Source of the DNA: Osedax frankpressi
Taxonomy: Eukaryota > Annelida > Polychaeta > Sabellida > Siboglinidae
DNA: 64,000 nt
Assembly: GCA_964035775.1 (NCBI GenBank)
Contig: OZ038314.1
Coordinates: 20,364,658-20,428,657 of the forward strand
Direction: 5' to 3'
Translations under genes and position numbers: made by a program
Part shown: positions 19,125-34,064 of the stretch, piece by piece
How positions within the stretch are numbered: the first letter of the stretch is position 1
Layout: each line of letters starts with the position of its first letter
The notes under the pieces: model-generated
What the model was told of the DNA's origin: nothing
Seen by the model: only the letters and a program-made list of their open reading frames with translations
The model's database searches: none

Positions 19125-20767
19125 TATCTTAAAATCAGATATACCTTTTTAATTAAAACTTCTACTTCGGCTTCTATTAAATACCTTATAATACCTTATC
19201 ACCGATATTAAAAATGATATTTTTCAATAATAATAAATAATATATTTGAAAAATTGCAACTTTGTTTTTTAGATAACCAAATGGTTATCTAGACTACTTA
19301 TAAATAAAATTATTAGAATAATTTAAATATATTCTAAGTAATAGAAATATGCTAAAAATATAAATATATACTGTATTCGGAATTAATATAGGATTACAAA
19401 TTTAGTTTAGGAATTATAATCTTTATAATATCTATATTTCAATATATCATTTTAAGAAATTATGATTGAAAAAATATAATTTTTAATAAATACTAATTAT
19501 AACTATTCTTTTAAAATAATTTGGAACCTTGAATTATAACTATTATATAAATTGGAACTTTTAATTATGGCTTGGAACTTTTAAAATAATATCTTGCAAC
19601 TTAAATATATATGTTACTTATGAAAAATAATAGTATCAAATTAGATCAGTTTATTTTTTAAATATTCCCACCAATAATAACAAAATAAACCAAATTTGTG
19701 ATTTATAATTTATTTGAAACTTAAAACATGTAATTTATCTATAGTACAAAGCAATGGTTACTCATCTCCAACTAGGATTTATGTAACAATGACCTACAGT
19801 AAAGCTAACTAATGAATTGAACATGATTATTTCCATTAATCATACTATATATATATATATATATATACAGATGACTATACCATCGAATTGTAGTTAGAGA
19901 TAAGTTGTTTGAACTCTTTAGTAGTAAAAATGCTTTTTCGAAGTGATAGCTGTGGTGATGTATGATAGATTATTAGTTAGGTTTTAATGTGAAATGTATA
20001 CTATATAATAATTGATTGAAATTTAGATTAAGGTTATGGTCAGTTTAAAGAGGTTATAGTTCAATTTAAGCAGAACATATAATTTCTATTATATTTATTT
20101 GTAATTATTTTTATATATAGTCTAAAATAAAATAATAATATATGAGAGAAATTCTAAATTTAAAGGTAATTCTTGTTGATGATATTTTCTATTATAATAA
20201 TTGAAAGTATTAATAAGTGTTTGTATTTACAAATTAGTTCATTTTAAAATTGTAAATTTAGTGAATTAAGCAAATTAATATAAATTTAAATGTTATTAAG
20301 TTTGATGATATCAAAGTATTGTGTAGATTAACTATATATAGTGATATATATTACCATTATATGTTGTATCCATAACTTAGCATACCCAAATAAAATAATA
20401 TAATATAATATTGACGTGTTGTTAAATTATTAAAATAAGTTATGTAATGCAAACAGATGAAATTCCCTGGATTTTATGTAAACGTTTATAGCCATTTAAG
20501 TTATTTTGCTATTATAGCGAAATTATAAATATACTTAAATATAATATAATATTTATTTATTAATTATTGATATTTATTTAAACAATTTGATGTAGTTACA
20601 TCAATTGAATTATTGATAGCATTAGTGAAATTCTCTATAATAGTATGGTACCAATATACACATATAAATAAATTCCTATGATTATTTCATTTTTGCATTG
20701 CTTAATTTAAGTTCTTTTACAATATTTTTTATTTTTCATAGTTACATCAAATGATTATATTATTAAA
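19125..20767. other. P2 3' flank
   Basis: No gene. 19125-19290 has no counterpart behind AIP and may be a small insertion; from about 19291 on it follows 6505-8096. A (TA)n stands at about 19844-19867. Confidence 0.55.
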
Positions 20768-22715
20768 CTATCCCATCGTAGTGTTAGCTGTGTCATAAGT
20801 TATCCTACAGCCCACCACACAACCATTGTGACAGTAAATGTTGTATTTGCAAATTATATACGATACAATTCCACCAACCTCGTCGATATCTCCGCGATAC
20901 AGTTTCTTTTTACATCCTCCGCCTATCATTACAACAACCGCTCTGTTCATTAAGTAGTAAACGTATCCATACACTCCTGCAATTCAAACTCACGCGTAAG
21001 GTTCAACATTATCATACTAGAGTATACTATCAATAGTAATTAGCAATCTATATAATCGTATATTTACTCCTATATCTTTAACATGGTGTTCCCTCGATTG
21101 CTACAGTGGTTTCCTATTTCTTACTACGATGCATATTGAAGGTATTCTCATATTCGAGAATACATTTCATTACAGGTACTTTTGTAATCATTAATAGCGT
21201 CGATGCATTTAAACTTTATACCATGCATACTGTCTATGAATACGCTTTAGTTATATGTTTGTGTCTTCGTTTACAGTATCAGTTTACTTGCAGCTTAAAG
21301 AAATCAGATAATGGTTGATATATATCTCGTGCGACTAGTCTATAGAAATATATACATTCTTGTATTCCGTTAACTTCCAACGATATTTATATATACTACA
21401 TACCATGGTTTGCTCGACTATACAGGCATTATTGATATACTAACTGATGTTTTTGGAGACTCTCCGAAGGTCTACATATAGGGAGACCTCGCCGTCATTC
21501 ATTGTAATCGCCACGTGATGGAATTTGTTTTTTACTATTCCCGATTTCTGTGAAAATTTGGAAAACATTTAAAAATTATGCGTATGGAAAAAGCAATCCG
21601 GGATGTCTGAATATGTTTAATAGAAGAGATAACCCAGTTCAAATAGCCACGTAATTTTTAATTCAATGATAAAACTAGAAATACATTCTATACGACGTCA
21701 ATATAAAGTTTCTGCCGTTTTAGTCTACACGTATTTTAATATTTATATTATTACAGAAAATACAAATTAATCATCAGAACTTTTTACTAGTGAAATCTCA
21801 TATATCCACAGGGACCTAGAACATAATGTGAAATGACAATATAAAAGTATGACTGTAAATGTAAGAGTTAATCATATATAAAGAACATCGCTCTTGTAAA
21901 GAACACATAAATATCTTAAATGCTATTTAAGTAGACAATACATTACAATACATACATTATTAATTTAAAATTTAAAATAAAATATAAATTGAATATACAA
22001 TATATTAAATATAATATATTTGTTGAATACCATTATAATTAATTGTTAAATGTTTTTTTTATTTTACTTATTTAATTTTGACATATTTTTGTAATCGTGT
22101 ATCTCTAGACATTAATATAATTAATTTAAAATACAAATAAATATCGTCTAATATTCAGCAGTTAAGTGGATTATTGTAAAGTGATATACCAAATAGAAAT
22201 AATACAATAGATATAACATTGTGATCAGAGTAATATATTGATATATTGATATACTACGAACTGTAACTAATGCATACTACTAACCAAGGGTAAGGTCAGA
22301 GATATACTCTCAAATTTGTATGCATTGTTTGGTCCTTCTCCTGCTAACTGTATATCTGCGGTGATCTTATTACCATCCACAATTCTTACACTGAAATCTG
22401 AACTAGCCCCCGCGCAATTTTTTTTCTGGATCAAGATTGCATTACCACCTGAATTAGTATTTGTGGGTAAGACAAAATAATTAATACTGTTACGTCATCT
22501 TTATCTAATACACTTTGTGTATAATGGAGGATAGTTTAGTACAGTAAGTATAGTGAGCAGGAATAGGAGGGTAATTATATATATATGTTAGAAGTACGGT
22601 CTTAAAAGTTATTACAAACGTTGAGGTAATTTTGGTCGCACAAACATTGACATCGTAAATCGAGGTAGCCACCTCATTTGGTATGTTTGCCTATCGTATA
22701 ACACCTGTATATCAT

Positions 22716-22765
<50 letters not shown>

Positions 22766-25700
22766 TCATAAAAGAAATCATAAAAAATAACCATTATAAC
22801 TATACTCCACTAACCTTCATATATGATCGTCCATCTAGGTGCATAGCGTAAGAATTCAGAGATACCTTGGGGTAGGTTATGCTTGCCTCACTCCCATACT
22901 TGACGGCTATGGTTCGTACATTATTACAACTCGTGTCATTCAGATTTTGCTCAAATTTGCTGAACGAGATCAGTGTGTATTTGTATATATATACATATGT
23001 ATATATATATATAAATTTATAATTGCATATATTAAAAATATATATTAAAAGATACAATACTTAAAATACATAAAAACTTACAATTGAATATAAAATTTAT
23101 ATTTTCACAAAGTCTACAGAAGATATAGATATGGACTTTGTAAAGAGTAAAATAAATAGAAGGTAACAATATACAATCTTAATAATTGATAGTTTTAAAG
23201 TGAATACAAATAGAATATCAAATGATATTTATTATAACATTTATTTGACTTTAACTAACAAGTTTGATATAACATCGCCACCTAAACAATCTGCAATAGT
23301 GGTGAGTTCTGATGTGTAATCTGTGGATTGCGTATTAATAGTAGTAGTAGGTTCAACTGTTGTTGTATAAGTGTGGTAGTAGTACTTGCAGTAGTTGGTA
23401 TTGCCAATATGGTTATTGACTTTAGAGTAGCTTCACTGTCTAAGAATTTGTAACTAATAATATAGTCTTCAATATCTTATTAATTATATAAATTGGCATT
23501 ATGAACAAAGAAAATCAATTAACTTTAATATTCACGAATAACTCAAAATAATTTATTGATCTCTAATAAATTTATATTTTAAGAATAACCAAATCAAATC
23601 CAATCCCTAATCCAAACAAAATATAATATTCTAATATATTTAAAGTTACCTCAAATTTAAATTAATTCATATATATTAAAACCGTAATAAAAAAGGGTTA
23701 ACCTAAAACAAAATACACTAAACTAAATGCATACCCGAATTGAACACAAAAGCTATCATAAGCATTATTCAAAACAAAGCCTATAAAAAAGTTAATAATA
23801 TATAAACTTACATTTAACTTTAATTAAAATTCACACCGAATAGTTTTCATTGAAGTTTTACGTTTTATAGAATAGTATTATATATAACATGTACGTAAAC
23901 AACTTAATTGTACTAGTAATACTAATAATTAAATAGAGAATATTTTAATATATTATATCTAAATTGTAAATAGTATATACTATTTTATAAATAGGAGTAC
24001 AATAAGTTAAATAATTATATCATATAGATCGCCGCGCTATTGATTTACGGTATTTAGATTCGTATTTTAATATGTTTAAATGAATTATAATATATTTTAT
24101 TAAATTTCATTCAATTGGAGATATTTACACGTATACGCTGTAGATTCCCTACTTATACATATTACATAACGGGCCTACATGTAAGGTCTTAAATACAATA
24201 TGTAGATTAGATTAACTAAACGTGAGGAGAATAAAACTCGAAGGAATCCGGAATCGTAAAATATAGCCATTCACATTAGTTACAATATACATTAAACTCC
24301 TGTTTGAGATATAATTATCATTCTCCAATTAATATCCATCATTGGCTTGTATTCAATATTTAATCTACTTCATGGATATATAGATCCATAACGTATATAT
24401 AGGTCTAAATTATGACAAAAATTCGCTTTCTTGGAACTAACTAGATTGCCATGGTGTGGTTGCTTTGGTAGTGCGAATCGTACCGGAGCGATCGCAAGCT
24501 GATCCCGGAGCGGAGTAATGAAGGCAAGTCCTGGCATCCTGTGAAGTGAAATTGTTTACTCTAAATAATAGTTACTCAGACTATTGTTACTTTAGAGTAT
24601 AGGGTCTAGTTGTACTTTGTAAATAAACTATATTATTACACGTCGGATGTAGATTTGTAAATCTAACATTTGCGTTATATTTTGGCATAGCAATATAATC
24701 TATAATTAAATATTTGGAATTTATTTAGTTATAGAACAATTTTTATAATTTATATTAATATATATTAATTTATATTAATTTATATTAATTTATATTAATT
24801 TATATTAATTTATATTAATTTATATTAATTTATATTAATTTATATTAATTTATATTAATTTATATTAATTTATATTAATTTATATTAATTTATATTAATT
24901 TATATTAATTTATATTAATTTATATTAATTTATATTAATTTATATTAATTTATATTAATTTATATTATTTTATATTAATTTATATTATTTATATTAATTT
25001 ATATTAATTTATATTAATTTATATTAATTTATATTAATTTATATTAATTTATTTTAATTTATATTAATTTATATTAATTTATATTAATTTATATTAATTT
25101 ATATTAATTTATATTAATTTATATTAATTTATATTAATTTATATTAAATTATATTAATTTATATTAATTTATATTAATTTATATTAATTTATATTAATTT
25201 ATATTAATTTATATTAATTTATATTAATTTATATTAATTTATATTAATTTATATTAATTTATATTAATTTATATTAATTTATATTAATTTATATTAATTT
25301 ATATTAATTTATATTAATTTATATTAATTTATATTAATTTATATTAATTTATATTAATTTATATTAATTTATATTAATTTATATTAATTTACATTAATTT
25401 ATATTAATTTATATAAATTTATATTAATTTATATTAATTTATATTAATTTATATTCAATAAAGACAGAAAATACATCTGAAAACGGTTATTTAACACAAA
25501 TGTATATTATTGAATACTAATGTTTACCTGGTTCCAGAACATAAAACCACATGACATCGAAAATACGTCGACAATAACTCCATTTTGTTTCACACACCAT
25601 ATATACCTGGAATATAATAAGTAATGTACATTTTTATTAGTTATATATCATAACGTATTTCTATATGCCAATAGTAAACTTGGTATATAATGGAGTCTAT

Positions 25701-27141
25701 AATTATATAAATAGGTTATATAAATATTTAAATAATGAATAATCCTGTATATTAATTTTTCTAAATTTAATGGCATAATAATTTCTGTTATTAAATAACT
25801 AAATTACAAAGTATTATATTTAAAATGATTTTTAATATAAATTATTAATTAATATTTATATTTTTTGTACATATATTATTTAATAAGATATATAATGTAT
25901 ATGGTAATATGGTATATAATGTCTATGATTATATAAATAGGATATATAAATATTTAAATTACTAATACTCATGTATACATTAATATATACATTTTTCGAA
26001 AATTAAGATATACAATAATTTTATATACGAAATTAGAATTAACTATTATATTTTAATTACTTTTAATATAAATTATTAATTCATTTTGGTATTTATCGGT
26101 ACATATATTACTTAATAAGATATATCTCTTAATATAAATTTATCAATCAAGTTTGTATATTAACATATTTAAAATTATTAAATACATAATAATATGAATT
26201 ACTAACAAGTGACAATTATCAGGATCGTAACCAAATCCATGTTTATCAGTGTTTTTGCATTTTGAAACTAAAATGGAATATAAGCGATATGAAGTAATTA
26301 GTTAATCAGCTATTCAAATAAATAGTAATTTGTTATATAAAGCACACTTTTATTTCTATAAAAATGTATTAATTGTTTATAAATATACATATCACTTAAG
26401 GCGGGGTTAATCATCCAGCAGAAATTTTACATGGGCGAGATAGGCGATTCGCGAATTTACACTACTCACTATAAATTAGATTTCGTCCTCAATACCTGGA
26501 ATCATGCCTCTATTTTATTAGGCCCTATACGAAAACTCTTGTTTTATACCTTTATATTGCTCTTTTGACTCTGAAACTTTGACATAACATTTATAACATA
26601 TGAATACTTCAATTTGTGAAATAAAAAAAAATTAACATCATTTTTTTATTTTAATATTTTCTGCTGGATGGTCCCGCCTTAAATAATATATAATACGTTG
26701 AGATAATATATATATTATTTTAATATATTGTTTATTATCAAGTATAATAAATAAGACATATATTTATGGCATGTATTATTTAGGATAACTTAAACATGTA
26801 AACTCACATGTAAGACCAATGTTATATATATATATATACAGATAATTTTATATATATATATAATTTATAGGTATTTTTTAATTTAAAAAATAGTTTCTCC
26901 CTGTATATAAGTTTCATTATTTGTAATATCTTACAACTTTGTTGGCACATCTCAAATGAAATAATTATATTACAAATGTATTTTATAAATATTTAGATTT
27001 ATGTTGTTAAATTTAGAAAGTGTCTATACTCATGCTATTCTCTATAACTTAAAGAACACTAATATGATGTGATATACACTAACCGTCCAAAGACAATGCG
27101 CTGTAGCAGATACCCAATAATAACAATACTAAAAGTTTCAT
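20768..27141 (-). CDS. P2: secreted CBM14-LamG protein, 10 exons, 386 aa
   Basis: Exons (high to low): 27141-27084, 26267-26207, 25606-25528, 24538-24442, 23419-23260, 22959-22815, 22704-22620, 22448-22285, 21547-21445, 20976-20768; 1161 nt, all phases agree with P1. Signal peptide, six-Cys CBM14, Thr-rich linker and LamG are all kept. Compared with P1, the CBM14 reads YIWCVKQNG in place of YVRCVKKNG. The LamG domain differs much more: VLYDRQTYQMRWLPRF against [16 protein letters not shown], and VYGYVYYLMNRAVVVMIGGG against VTGYAYYLLGNSEVLTIGGG, although neighbouring introns are close to identical. The C-terminal CHNGCVVGC tail is kept. No stop or frameshift was found, so it looks functional. 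Confidence 0.85.
20998..21040. other. Single-copy sequence resembling the P3/P4 minisatellite unit
   Basis: In P2 intron 9, ggttcaacattatcatact followed by agagtatactatcaatag lines up with one 42-bp unit of the array in P3 and with the P3 array's right flank (aatagagtgtctatcaatag near 45340-45360). P1 has a more diverged counterpart at about 8328-8371. Confidence 0.6.
22720..22761. repeat. (TA)n microsatellite in P2 intron 6
   Basis: About 42 bp of TA, next to the acceptor of exon 7. Confidence 0.95.
24746..25455. repeat. 10-bp A/T minisatellite (atttatatta)n in P2 intron 3
   Basis: About 71 units, with a few variants (9-bp unit near 24985, 'attttaattt' near 25050). Same location as in P1 and P3. 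Confidence 0.97.
26400..26678. mobile_element. TTAA-flanked MITE in P2 intron 1
   Basis: A 279-bp element between two TTAA sites (26396-26399, 26679-26682). Ends are inverted: left ggcggggttaatcatccagc, right (reverse complement) ggcgggaccatccagcag, with a small indel. It has no coding capacity. TTAA duplications are typical of piggyBac and Kolobok superfamilies; which one is not clear. It is also in P3 and absent from the matching place in P1. Confidence 0.85.
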
Positions 27142-27249
27142 TTTGATTCACTAAGATTTCTATAATTCGTCTGCTTTTGATTAAATTGATATGTTTATGT
27201 GTTCTCGTGTTCTTAGTTTGCTTTATTTGCAACTGACTAGTGTATTCAT

Positions 27250-27257
27250 CTTTTATA
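27250..27257 (-). promoter_or_regulatory. TATA box of P2
   Basis: TATAAAAG on the - strand about 110 bp before the P2 ATG at 27141, same context as in P1. Confidence 0.6.
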
Positions 27258-27289
27258 CACAACTATCTCGTAACTCTTATCCGGAGTAA

Positions 27290-29262
27290 TTGACAGTAGT
27301 CATGGTTGGATTCACTTGATTCTGATTACATCGCGTTCTAAAATAGATTAAGCAATTTGCAATAAAAAGTATTAGTCCGAAGAGATTATTATATAATTCT
27401 AGCTAGATTGCATTTAAATGTAAAGTAATTATTTATATCTCTATATAAATATATTCTATCTCTTATTTTAATTTGAAAATTGTTTAATTTAGTTCTAATA
27501 GAATCAGCAGTTTAATTGTAAACTGTAAAAAAAAGTAAGTACATAGACACCGAAAGCAAGGTTAAGTGTGTGACCGCATAGCAGTACCCTAATTAGGACA
27601 TATTAACAATAAAATGACCACGAACTCTAAAATAAATCTAATGTGTATTAATTTCATTACTACGTTATACTTCACATTTCAGAATAGATTTTTGAGATAA
27701 TCACAAATTTATCATGAATCCATAGAATTTCGTCATGTAATTATATTAAAATATTGCCATTTACCATTAAATCTATTTCATATACACTAATTAAAATATA
27801 GCTATGTATCTTAATTCAAATATATATGCTATACACAATAATTTATATGAAGTATTGTACCTGAACATTCAAATATTTCATTATATAATATAATTTAATC
27901 TATGATTATATATTGAAATATTCTATAAACGAAATAATAATTCATACAGATACAATCACAAATATTTAATGTATTTTAATATTTTCAAATAAATATTGAG
28001 ATATAAAAATAAATGAATATTGCATATATAATATATAAATATATTTATAAAAACAAGACAATTACTAAAAGTGGTTAATAATATAATAATACTTGAATAT
28101 AAATTAAATGTCAAAAGTTAAATTTTAATATATTATAATATAACTATAATTACAGAATTGCTCAATTGATGTGAATTATAAGATTAATGGTTTGCGAGAG
28201 TAATACTATGCTATATTTATTTGGAGATATATAATGTGATATATTATAAGGTAAATTCAATTGTATTTATTAAATCTTCTTTATGTGGTGAAATAAAGTT
28301 TATGACTACTGAGAATAATGTTAGTTTAACATTCATACGATCACGATAATTTCATTATTATTATTATAATATTAATTACATACATTAATAAATATGTATT
28401 ATTATGTTGATAAATTAGGAATTCATAATAGCATTACAAAATATTTACATAATATTGTTATAAAGGTTATAATGTATTTTTCAAAATATAATTTAATTAT
28501 TAATTATTATCACATAATATATGTATTGAATATTATTTAGATAATGGTGGATCAATGTTAACCAATTACTGGAATACGTAAATATTCCTTCTATAAACTG
28601 TACGAGAACTTGTAACTAGACGATAATATTAGATATATATGTTACATGTTAAATATATACTGATACCATATTAATAATATGAGAACATTTATTTATAATA
28701 AATTAACTTTGTAAAATTTTAAATTAAATTATAACTAATTATAATTTACTATACCCTAGAGAGTTAATATTAATTAGTATTAAAACTATATTCTATAAAT
28801 ATAGTATTCATAATATATTATGAATACTATATTTATAAATATATAGTTTTAAGACTAATATTAACTCTCTCGGGTATGGTAAAAGTTATAATTATCTATA
28901 TATAGATTATTATATAGATTGTTATCTATATCTATATATATATATATATCTATCTATATCTATCATTATTTATTTTATTTAGATGACATATTATATCCAT
29001 ACTCTAATCCTAATTATTACGATGTTTTTAATTTAATTTTATAAATATAAATCAACTTCTAATTTAATAATAATGTCTATACATAGTTACTAACTTAATG
29101 ATAATAAATAATATAAATGTTAAGTATAGGTACTATATAACAACGTATTATACATAACATTATTTTATATAAAATCTTATTATATCTTGTTAACGAATAT
29201 ATAATTATATAGGTAATTGTGTAGTATATTTTATAATAAAAATCTAGTATTAGTAATGATAA

Positions 29263-29301
<39 letters not shown>

Positions 29302-31785
29302 GTTTAATTTAACTTATTATTGTTTAATAACTTATAATTAATATAAATTCATTATTATACATGTGTGATATAGTTTTTAAACTATTTAATTATTAGGAAT
29401 TTAGATATTAATTGTATTATAAATTCATATTCATAATATATTTTAAAAATGTATAATAAATAATAATATTCAAATATAATATATGATATTAAAATTATAT
29501 TTATTTAGAATGAGTGATAATATCTCTAAATCCGTATTAAACTTTCAAAATTATTAATATAATTAATATTTAAATGTATTTCATATATAAATCAATTTAT
29601 TGAGCTATTTTGAATATTATTATTTCATTTCGATTTTATGGAATTCTATTAATACCTGGTGTCATTGTAATATGAACAAATTGCTTAGATGACAATTTGA
29701 CATTATTTTATCGGTTTATTATCTTTAACTATACTATATCGTCAAGTTTAATCGACTAATTTATAATCATTCGATTTAATCGCAATTTAATGACTTATTT
29801 TTATATTTATATTATAAATACGTTATATTTAATTCGAGAAATACCCGCAGTCATTGTAATATGACCAAACTGCTTAAATGACAAAATTGTACAACATAAT
29901 AACAGTTTATTATCTTTAATTGTACTATATCGCAATATCAACTCGACTAAGTTATAATCAGACGTGATATAGTTGTATTAGCTCGAGCTAATAGATCAGT
30001 TATAATAGGAATTTGTGATTGAAAACTACGCGAGGATATGTCTTAGAGATAAATTGTTGTGGTAATTCTTTGTATATGTCACTAAAACCTGGTGGATATA
30101 TTTGTTAATCCAAGTGATTATTGACTATTGCATTACACAGTTACGTTTAATAGGGTAGAGTGTATTACGTGCATTGGAATAGACTAAATATGAAAACTAT
30201 GTTAATTTGTAATCACTTATAAACGTTGTAATAAATTCATAAATTTAAAAAATATGAATTCTATAATAAAGTATTTTATTCGATTTTAGATAGACAGCCT
30301 ATTACTATGGATTATTTCAAATATACATATATACCAGAGAAGTACATTATATTTGAAATAATCCTTATCTATCATAACATATGCAAAGTAAATATAACAT
30401 GGTATATCATTTATATTGTACTAGATTATATATTTACATTATATATAAATATGAATTTACATCTATTTTCATCCATATTTTTGCATTAAATATATTATTC
30501 AAAAGGTTGATTTACTTATATTGGTATTTACATCATATAATATTATATAGCATTATTAGAAATATTATATACAAATATTATGAATAATAAAAATGTTTGA
30601 TTGTATTCAAAATCAATTATATTATTAGTTTTGCAAGTTGAAACTAGATTTGTTTTATTAACAATAATATGTATACCATCAACTATTTTTTAAACTAAGA
30701 TTATTTTTAATATTTATTATTAATTTTTAACATATGTTACAATCAATTTATTAGCCTAGCCACTAAACTAGTTATCACTTTATAGATAATATATTTATAA
30801 AAACTGATTTAACATAATTATGTTATAATGACTTATATATACTGTTTCACGATCAATTAAGTGTAATACTTATAATTAATGTATTATAATTAGCATAAAC
30901 AAAATTTTAAAAATTAACTTAAAGTGTATATATATATATTTTAACAAAATTGGTTTTAAGTAAAAGAGTTGGTAATAATTATTTATAATATATATTGTAT
31001 ATATTAATATACAATTTATAATATTAATAATACTAACATTATGGCTTAAAATTTGTATGATTTAAAGATATTTCGATGTTTTATTTAAATAACATAATTT
31101 ACTCTTTAATACATTATAAATACATTTTGTATTATGTATTTCATATATAAAATACAAAAACATCTCAAAATATAGTATAAAACTAGAATCACATTATCAA
31201 CATATATAGAAAGTGTAATGACTACCAAATCAAAGTCTTATAATATAATGATGATAAACAAATCAGTATTATTTATCAGCTCTCATTAATTATTATACAT
31301 TTAGAAATGTTGCTAGTATATTTTATAATAAATAATCAACAAATTAATTATTGCTAGATATTCTTTATACGTATCAGAAAAAATGTAAACAATAAGGAAA
31401 TCAGGTCATTTATATTAATAATAGTTTCTTATAAATATATATTTGTTATCATGTATAACATCATTTATTAATAATATTTAAATTAATAATTATATTAAGG
31501 TTTCTTCTAAATATATATTTGTTATTATATATAATATTGTTTATTAATAATATTTATATTAATAATAATATTAATAATTATGTAAATATTTCTTTTAAAT
31601 ATGTATGTGTTATTAGATCTTTTATAATAATTAATAATAATTTATAATATATAATTTAAAATATATTTAATATATCGGTATCCAATCTATATTATAAAAT
31701 ATGAAATATATGTAATTTTATTTAAACATATAAATATAATAAATTAATCTTAAATGATCTCAAAACTCCTCCTCCGATGTTTATA
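27290..31785. other. P2 upstream intergenic DNA
   Basis: 27290-29225 is shared with P3 (about 50820-52700) but missing upstream of P1. From about 29230 the region matches P1 again up to about 31380. It holds a foldback element, a (TA)n at 29266-29299 and the 190-bp direct repeats. No supported gene; short open frames such as 30307-30489 are AT-rich chance frames. Confidence 0.55.
28752..28876. mobile_element. Palindromic foldback/MITE-like element
   Basis: About 125 bp forming one near-perfect hairpin. The arms run from taccctagagagttaatatt to its complement ending tctctcgggta; the centre ataatatattat is an exact palindrome. The copy upstream of P3 (52228-52352) has cleaner ends (tacccgagagagttaatatt). 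Confidence 0.7.
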
Positions 31786-31789
31786 AATG

Positions 31790-34032
31790 AATCCCAGTAA
31801 ACAACTGTGAAAAAATACTTGAGTTATTACGTGTATTTTGTGTGTTACCCAATATAAGATTTACACAAAACATACACGTGTTTTTTACTTACATTTTTTT
31901 CTTGTGTTGAGTAAAACAAAAAATATACCCTTTTACAAGTCTATTTTTTTCATATGTTGAGTAACACATAACAAATTCAGGTTACCCGATTATTTTTTCA
32001 CAATCTTGTGTTGATAACACATAAAAACACAAGTTAATCTAAATATTTATCCACAATCTTGTATTGAGTAACACACAAAAAAAAACAGGTTAACCCAAGT
32101 ATTTGTTCACAATTCTTTTATTTATAAATTATATATTATATTAAACATTTCACGAATATTGTATTTTTATAAATATAAAATATAGAAAATTATTAGTAAT
32201 ATCTGTCTAAAATACAAAAAAAGTTAACACAAGTTAACTCTTTTATATATATATATATAGTATATAAGTTAGTATATTATATATAATGATGTTTGACGTA
32301 CGACGTATGTTAGGGTTGATCATAACAGTTATAATGTGTATTGTATAACTATAATAGGTGATACTACATATAAGACAAAAACAACAATTACATTTTTTCT
32401 GATGGTTCGCTTGTCTGCGCTTTTCAATCTAACAAAATCTATAAAAAAATACATTTTTCTCTGACAAGACGAAGGTATTTATGCGCATGTGTAAATATAT
32501 AATAACAATAACAACTATATCAACTATTTTGAATTTTATTTTCGTATTTTTTATATTTAATCATGTATTTGAAATATACTTCAAAATTCGTTAGCCCCTT
32601 TGGTAGCTGTCCAATGTCTACTAATAAGTTACCGACTTACTTAGATATAGGTAAACACTATTTAAGTATATTTAATGTAAATAAAAAAAATGCAAGGAAT
32701 TTATCATTAAATAAAATTCTTGAAATTTGGTATTCTGATTCTTGCTATTACACCAATAATCTACTAAAAATGTTGGTAATTCTCCTTTATCATCAAACCA
32801 TTCATTGAATATTCACAATAATTCATCAGACGTTGAACCCGAAATATTACCATATCAGAGGTACAATGAATATGCTTATATAAATATATTGATATCAGCA
32901 TATTTAATATTTAATATTATCTTATTTTAATTTATACAATTTAGATGCATTGCCGGTGACCGCCCAAAAACTGCCAGAATTTCATTAAGATTTAACATTT
33001 CTGATCGAGCTGTTGCATTTTAAATTGTTACTTGAAAAGTATACATAGAACACATTCCATCAAAACTAAATGGATTATATTTTGATGAGAAATTGGATAG
33101 AACATGGCATAACGATGGAACGTTTATAAATGAAGACCACTTTACATTAATTTCTGAAACGGGAACAGAGTTTTTAACTCACATCACTCCAGTTGGTCTT
33201 AGTAATTCAGAAAATGTGTCAAATGCTATAATAGAAAATATACAAGAAAACGAGGATATTACTTATATAAAGGTATATATATATCATTATTAAATATTAT
33301 ATTATTAATATCATTATATATATATATATATTATTTGTTTAGTAAATGTTCTACTATTGTATAGGTTGTGGGGTGTGATGGAACAAAAGTGGCAATAAAA
33401 ATCGAATTTTAAAGAGAATGAAAATAAGACTGGGGAAAAGTTCATTGGATTGTTAGTATAGTTAATTTCAAGAATTTTTTACTATTTAACCAATTTTACA
33501 AATAGTGGTTCCTGTTCCTATACTACCATTTACAAAATTATTGATTTATTTCCGTGATTAAATAAACTATATAATACAATACAATCTAATATTGTAATAA
33601 TGATTTAAACAATTAAAAACATTATTCAAAGTGAAAAGTTAATTTTTCGAAGTTAATTAATTATAAGTTTCCGTTTATATCTTGTTTTTTAAAAAAATAA
33701 TTGTATTCATTAATATAGATTTGTCTTCTACATGTGAACGAGTTACTGTTGAGATGTGTATTTGCAAAGATTGATGGGATTATCAAAGGACATAACCTCC
33801 ATGATTATCCGATAGGACGATCACTAAATTCGGCAACAAATTTAGAAATGTTTACAAATTGTATACAAATATCAATAGATCATCATTTCGAAGCTACTCT
33901 TAAGATGAATAGTAATCTATCATCTGATCAGTCACATCTACGCGATATGATTCTGATATCATCTGGTATTATTCATATTCATTTTTCAAAACTTTCATCC
34001 GGTAAACTAGGATATGCAAGGTGGTTGACCAC

Positions 34033-34064
<32 letters not shown>

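Noticed and set aside
30307-30587. Short open frames repeated at 53832-54014
   Set aside because: AT-rich, Ile/Tyr-heavy, no codon-like pattern of differences between copies and no recognisable motif.
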